The notes below the pieces were generated by a model that made no database searches, had not been told where the DNA came from, and was given only the letters and a program-made list of their open reading frames with translations. From positions 1 to 15,855 of the forward strand of contig CALIZJ010000301.1 of the NCBI GenBank assembly GCA_938028845.1: 15,855 bases of DNA. The letters run 5' to 3'. The position numbers and the translations under genes were made by a program. How positions within the stretch are numbered: position 1 is the first letter of the stretch; each line of letters begins with the position of its first letter. Of this stretch, positions 14,082-15,855 are shown piece after piece. This stretch comes from an uncultured Blautia sp. (GTDB lineage Bacteria > Bacillota > Clostridia > Lachnospirales > Lachnospiraceae).

Positions 14082-14813
14082 TTATAAATCTGTTTTGGAT
14101 AAAGCAGCCTCATCTGCGATGATCACTGCGTTTGGATGGAACTGTAAGATAGAGGCAGGAACCTGCGGCGTTACCGGTCCGGTGATCACCTGATTTAAGA
14201 TATCAGCTTTATCAGCTCCGCTTACCACCACTAAAACCATCTTTGCACGCATAATAGTGCCGATCCCCATGGTGTATGCCTGTCTGGGGACATCTGCTTC
14301 ACTTTGGAAAAAGCGCTTATTTGCCTGGATGGTCACTTCGGTAAGATCCACACAGTGGGTCTCATCAGGAAAATAGTCTGCGGGCTCATTAAAACCAATG
14401 TGTCCGTCATGGCCAAGGCCAAGAAGCTGAAGATCCACAGTCCCTACGCTGTGAAGGATCTCATTGTAGGCGCTGCAGGCCTTTTCACTGTCTGTTTCCG
14501 TTCCGTCTGGAACGAATGTGCGCTCCATAGGAATATTTATTCTGTTAAACAGATGGGTATTCATAAAATAGCGGTAACTTTGGTCGTTGGAAGCGTCCAG
14601 TCCTTTATATTCGTCCAGGTTGACCGTAGTAACCGATGAAAAGTCCAAATCCCCCTTTTCATACATGGCAGTCAGGTTATCGTATGTTCCCACTGGGGAT
14701 GAGCCTGTGGCAAGACCCAGCACGCAGTCCGGCTTCATGATTACCTGAGCGGCTATGATATTTGCCGCCTTACGGCTGAGTTCCTGATAATCCTTTACTT
14801 TGTACACCTTCAT
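14082..14813 (-). CDS. nagB: Glucosamine-6-phosphate deaminase
   Basis: NagB converts glucosamine 6-phosphate to fructose 6-phosphate and ammonia, the last step in feeding amino sugars into glycolysis. The 243-residue length equals the short Gram-positive form. Motifs are the phosphate-binding LGLATGSSPVGTY (32-44), VNLDEYKGL (64-72) with Asp67 and Glu68, and GLGHDGHIGFNEP (132-144) with the catalytic Asp136, His138 and Glu143. The C-terminal allosteric lid of the longer E. coli enzyme is absent, as in Bacillus-type NagB. On the minus strand, GGAG-type sites (AAGGAGAGG) precede the ATG. It lies 57 bases downstream of an AraC-family regulator on the same strand, which suggests co-transcription or direct control. 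nagA and an amino-sugar transporter are not seen in the window. Confidence 0.96.
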   Translation of the reverse strand: MKVYKVKDYQELSRKAANIIAAQVIMKPDCVLGLATGSSPVGTYDNLTAMYEKGDLDFSSVTTVNLDEYKGLDASNDQSYRYFMNTHLFNRINIPMERTFVPDGTETDSEKACSAYNEILHSVGTVDLQLLGLGHDGHIGFNEPADYFPDETHCVDLTEVTIQANKRFFQSEADVPRQAYTMGIGTIMRAKMVLVVVSGADKADILNQVITGPVTPQVPASILQFHPNAVIIADEAALSKTDL

Positions 14814-14870
14814 AATTTTTTTCCTCTCCTTCTTTTATATAAAATTTGCAACCACCATAGAAAACCTGTA

Positions 14871-15773
14871 TCAGGATGAATGTCTGCCTTCAGAGAGTGC
14901 CTTGATAGAAGAACTGTACTCAGAAGGAGTCATTCCTGATATTTTTTTAAACTGTCTGGAAAAATAGTGAATAGAGGAGTAGCCCAGATATTCAGAAATC
15001 TGTGTGAAATTTAACTGATTTTCCCGGATCAGCTCTTTGGCAAGGTCGATCTTCATGCGGGAAAAAAATTCAATTACACCACAGTGGTGTTTTTCGCGAA
15101 ACAGTTTTTGAAGCTGGGAGCGGCCTACCAAAGTATTATGGCAGATATTCTCAATGGTGACGTACTCCTGGATATGTTCTCCCAGATAACGGATTACCGA
15201 TTGGTAAACCGGATTCTCTTTCTTTATGCCGGAACGGCGGCCGGAAGCACCGGTTGGCTTTGATGCGGTATGGCGCTGTATCATACAGATAAGCATTTGT
15301 TCCAGATACAGCCGGATAAGCTGCTGGCTGCCCCAGGGGGCATCTTTGCTTTTTTTCATCTGCTCCAGATAAGGATCGTCCAGAGGAGAGGAAAAACATC
15401 TGCGTGCTTCTGCAATGATCATTGCCATGAGCTGACGTTCCTGATCGTTGATCTCTAAGATCTGATCTTCAAAGAATTTCATCATAGGGGAATGGCACTG
15501 GAATGCAATGACTACGATATTTGGCGCGCTCTTTCCGTTTGCATTTAAGTCATGGAATTCGTTTGGTTTATGAAAGATCACCTGGCCGCGTTTAAGTACG
15601 TGAAGTTTTTCTCCTGCAACTACCTCCACCTCGCCTTTATCCACACACTGAAATTCCCAAAAATCGTGGGCTTCTCCGGCAAAATGGAAATCACTGCAGT
15701 ATTCAAAGTAATGGATCGTGACAATGGATTCTACCTGTATGACTTCCTCTAATGAAACGCTGGTGTATGCCAT
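14871..15773 (-). CDS. AraC-family transcriptional regulator with N-terminal cupin
   Basis: This 300-residue regulator has an N-terminal cupin-like ligand-binding domain (about 15-95), with HDFWEFQCVDKGEVEVVAGEKLHVLKRGQVIFHKPNEFHDL showing the usual effector-pocket strand pattern. A helical linker of about 95 residues follows. The C-terminal AraC-type DNA-binding domain (about 188-290) has two helix-turn-helix motifs: TIENICHNTLVGRSQLQKLFREKH and NFTQISEYLGYSSIHYFSRQFKKISGMTPSEY, the latter being the family signature. GGAAGG precedes the ATG on the minus strand. The adjacent nagB in the same orientation suggests a role in amino-sugar or mucin-sugar use, with a sugar as effector, but that is inferred only from proximity. 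Confidence 0.92.
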   Translation of the reverse strand: MAYTSVSLEEVIQVESIVTIHYFEYCSDFHFAGEAHDFWEFQCVDKGEVEVVAGEKLHVLKRGQVIFHKPNEFHDLNANGKSAPNIVVIAFQCHSPMMKFFEDQILEINDQERQLMAMIIAEARRCFSSPLDDPYLEQMKKSKDAPWGSQQLIRLYLEQMLICMIQRHTASKPTGASGRRSGIKKENPVYQSVIRYLGEHIQEYVTIENICHNTLVGRSQLQKLFREKHHCGVIEFFSRMKIDLAKELIRENQLNFTQISEYLGYSSIHYFSRQFKKISGMTPSEYSSSIKALSEGRHSS

Positions 15774-15807
15774 AAACCTTCCTTCTTCCCCGTTAAAATT
15801 TATTTTT

Positions 15808-15813
15808 ATTATA
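15808..15813 (-). promoter_or_regulatory. -10 element upstream of the AraC-family gene
   Basis: On the minus strand TATAAT (plus-strand ATTATA) lies 35 bases upstream of the ATG at 15773. No good -35 is evident at 17 bases: a TTGTAG exists with a 20-base spacer. This fits a weak or activator-dependent promoter. Confidence 0.45.
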
Positions 15814-15855
15814 ACTTATCTTATGAAAAAAATCTACAAGTATTCCCAGGGGACT

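Overview
The window looks like a chromosomal stretch from a Gram-positive, low-to-moderate-GC anaerobe of the Clostridia, most likely a gut-type Lachnospiraceae. The grounds are strong AGGAGG-type ribosome binding sites, TTGACA/TATAAT-like promoters, a TTTACA-type PHO box, a BspA-like surface protein and general protein style. No gene here fixes the species. There are no RNA genes, CRISPR arrays, insertion sequences or phage genes.

Layout. (1) 2-1839: the 3' end of an OmpR/VanR-type response regulator and its VanS-like histidine kinase; the regulator's 5' part lies outside the window. (2) 1866-6114: a compact same-strand cassette of a zinc-ribbon PP-loop (AANH) ATPase, a DltA-like stand-alone amino acid adenylation enzyme, a two-lobed GNAT protein, a stand-alone carrier protein and GreA. 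It follows a promoter carrying a perfect 8+8 inverted repeat and ends at a strong terminator (6184-6218). (3) 6281-10215: a phosphate module. Three TTTACA repeats phased by 11 and 22 bp (a PHO box) precede a Na+/phosphate cotransporter with a PhoU-like tail, followed by a PhoB/PhoP-like regulator and PhoR-like kinase, closed by a terminator overlapping the kinase stop codon. (4) 10266-10840: a monocistronic YbaK/EbsC-type editing-domain protein. (5) 10873-14071: a secreted 992-residue BspA-like leucine-rich-repeat protein with its own strong promoter and a roughly 115-nt leader. (6) 14082-15813, minus strand: an AraC-family regulator followed by glucosamine-6-phosphate deaminase (nagB), convergent with the LRR gene; a 13-bp hairpin separates them.

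The most notable part is region 2. A DltA-like ligase and carrier protein would make a carrier-bound aminoacyl thioester. The GNAT could transfer or acylate it, and the PP-loop enzyme, which resembles N-acetyl-sugar amidotransferases and has an internal CxxC, could amidate or thionate an activated carboxyl or carbonyl. DltB, DltD, a condensation domain, a thioesterase and a phosphopantetheinyl transferase are all absent from the window, so this is not a D-alanylation operon or a normal NRPS. The product is unknown. It may be a small thiotemplated metabolite or a modification of a cell-surface polymer, perhaps controlled by the adjacent two-component system. The remaining genes are largely ordinary, but the PHO box ties the transporter and the neighbouring kinase/regulator pair into one phosphate-starvation circuit.
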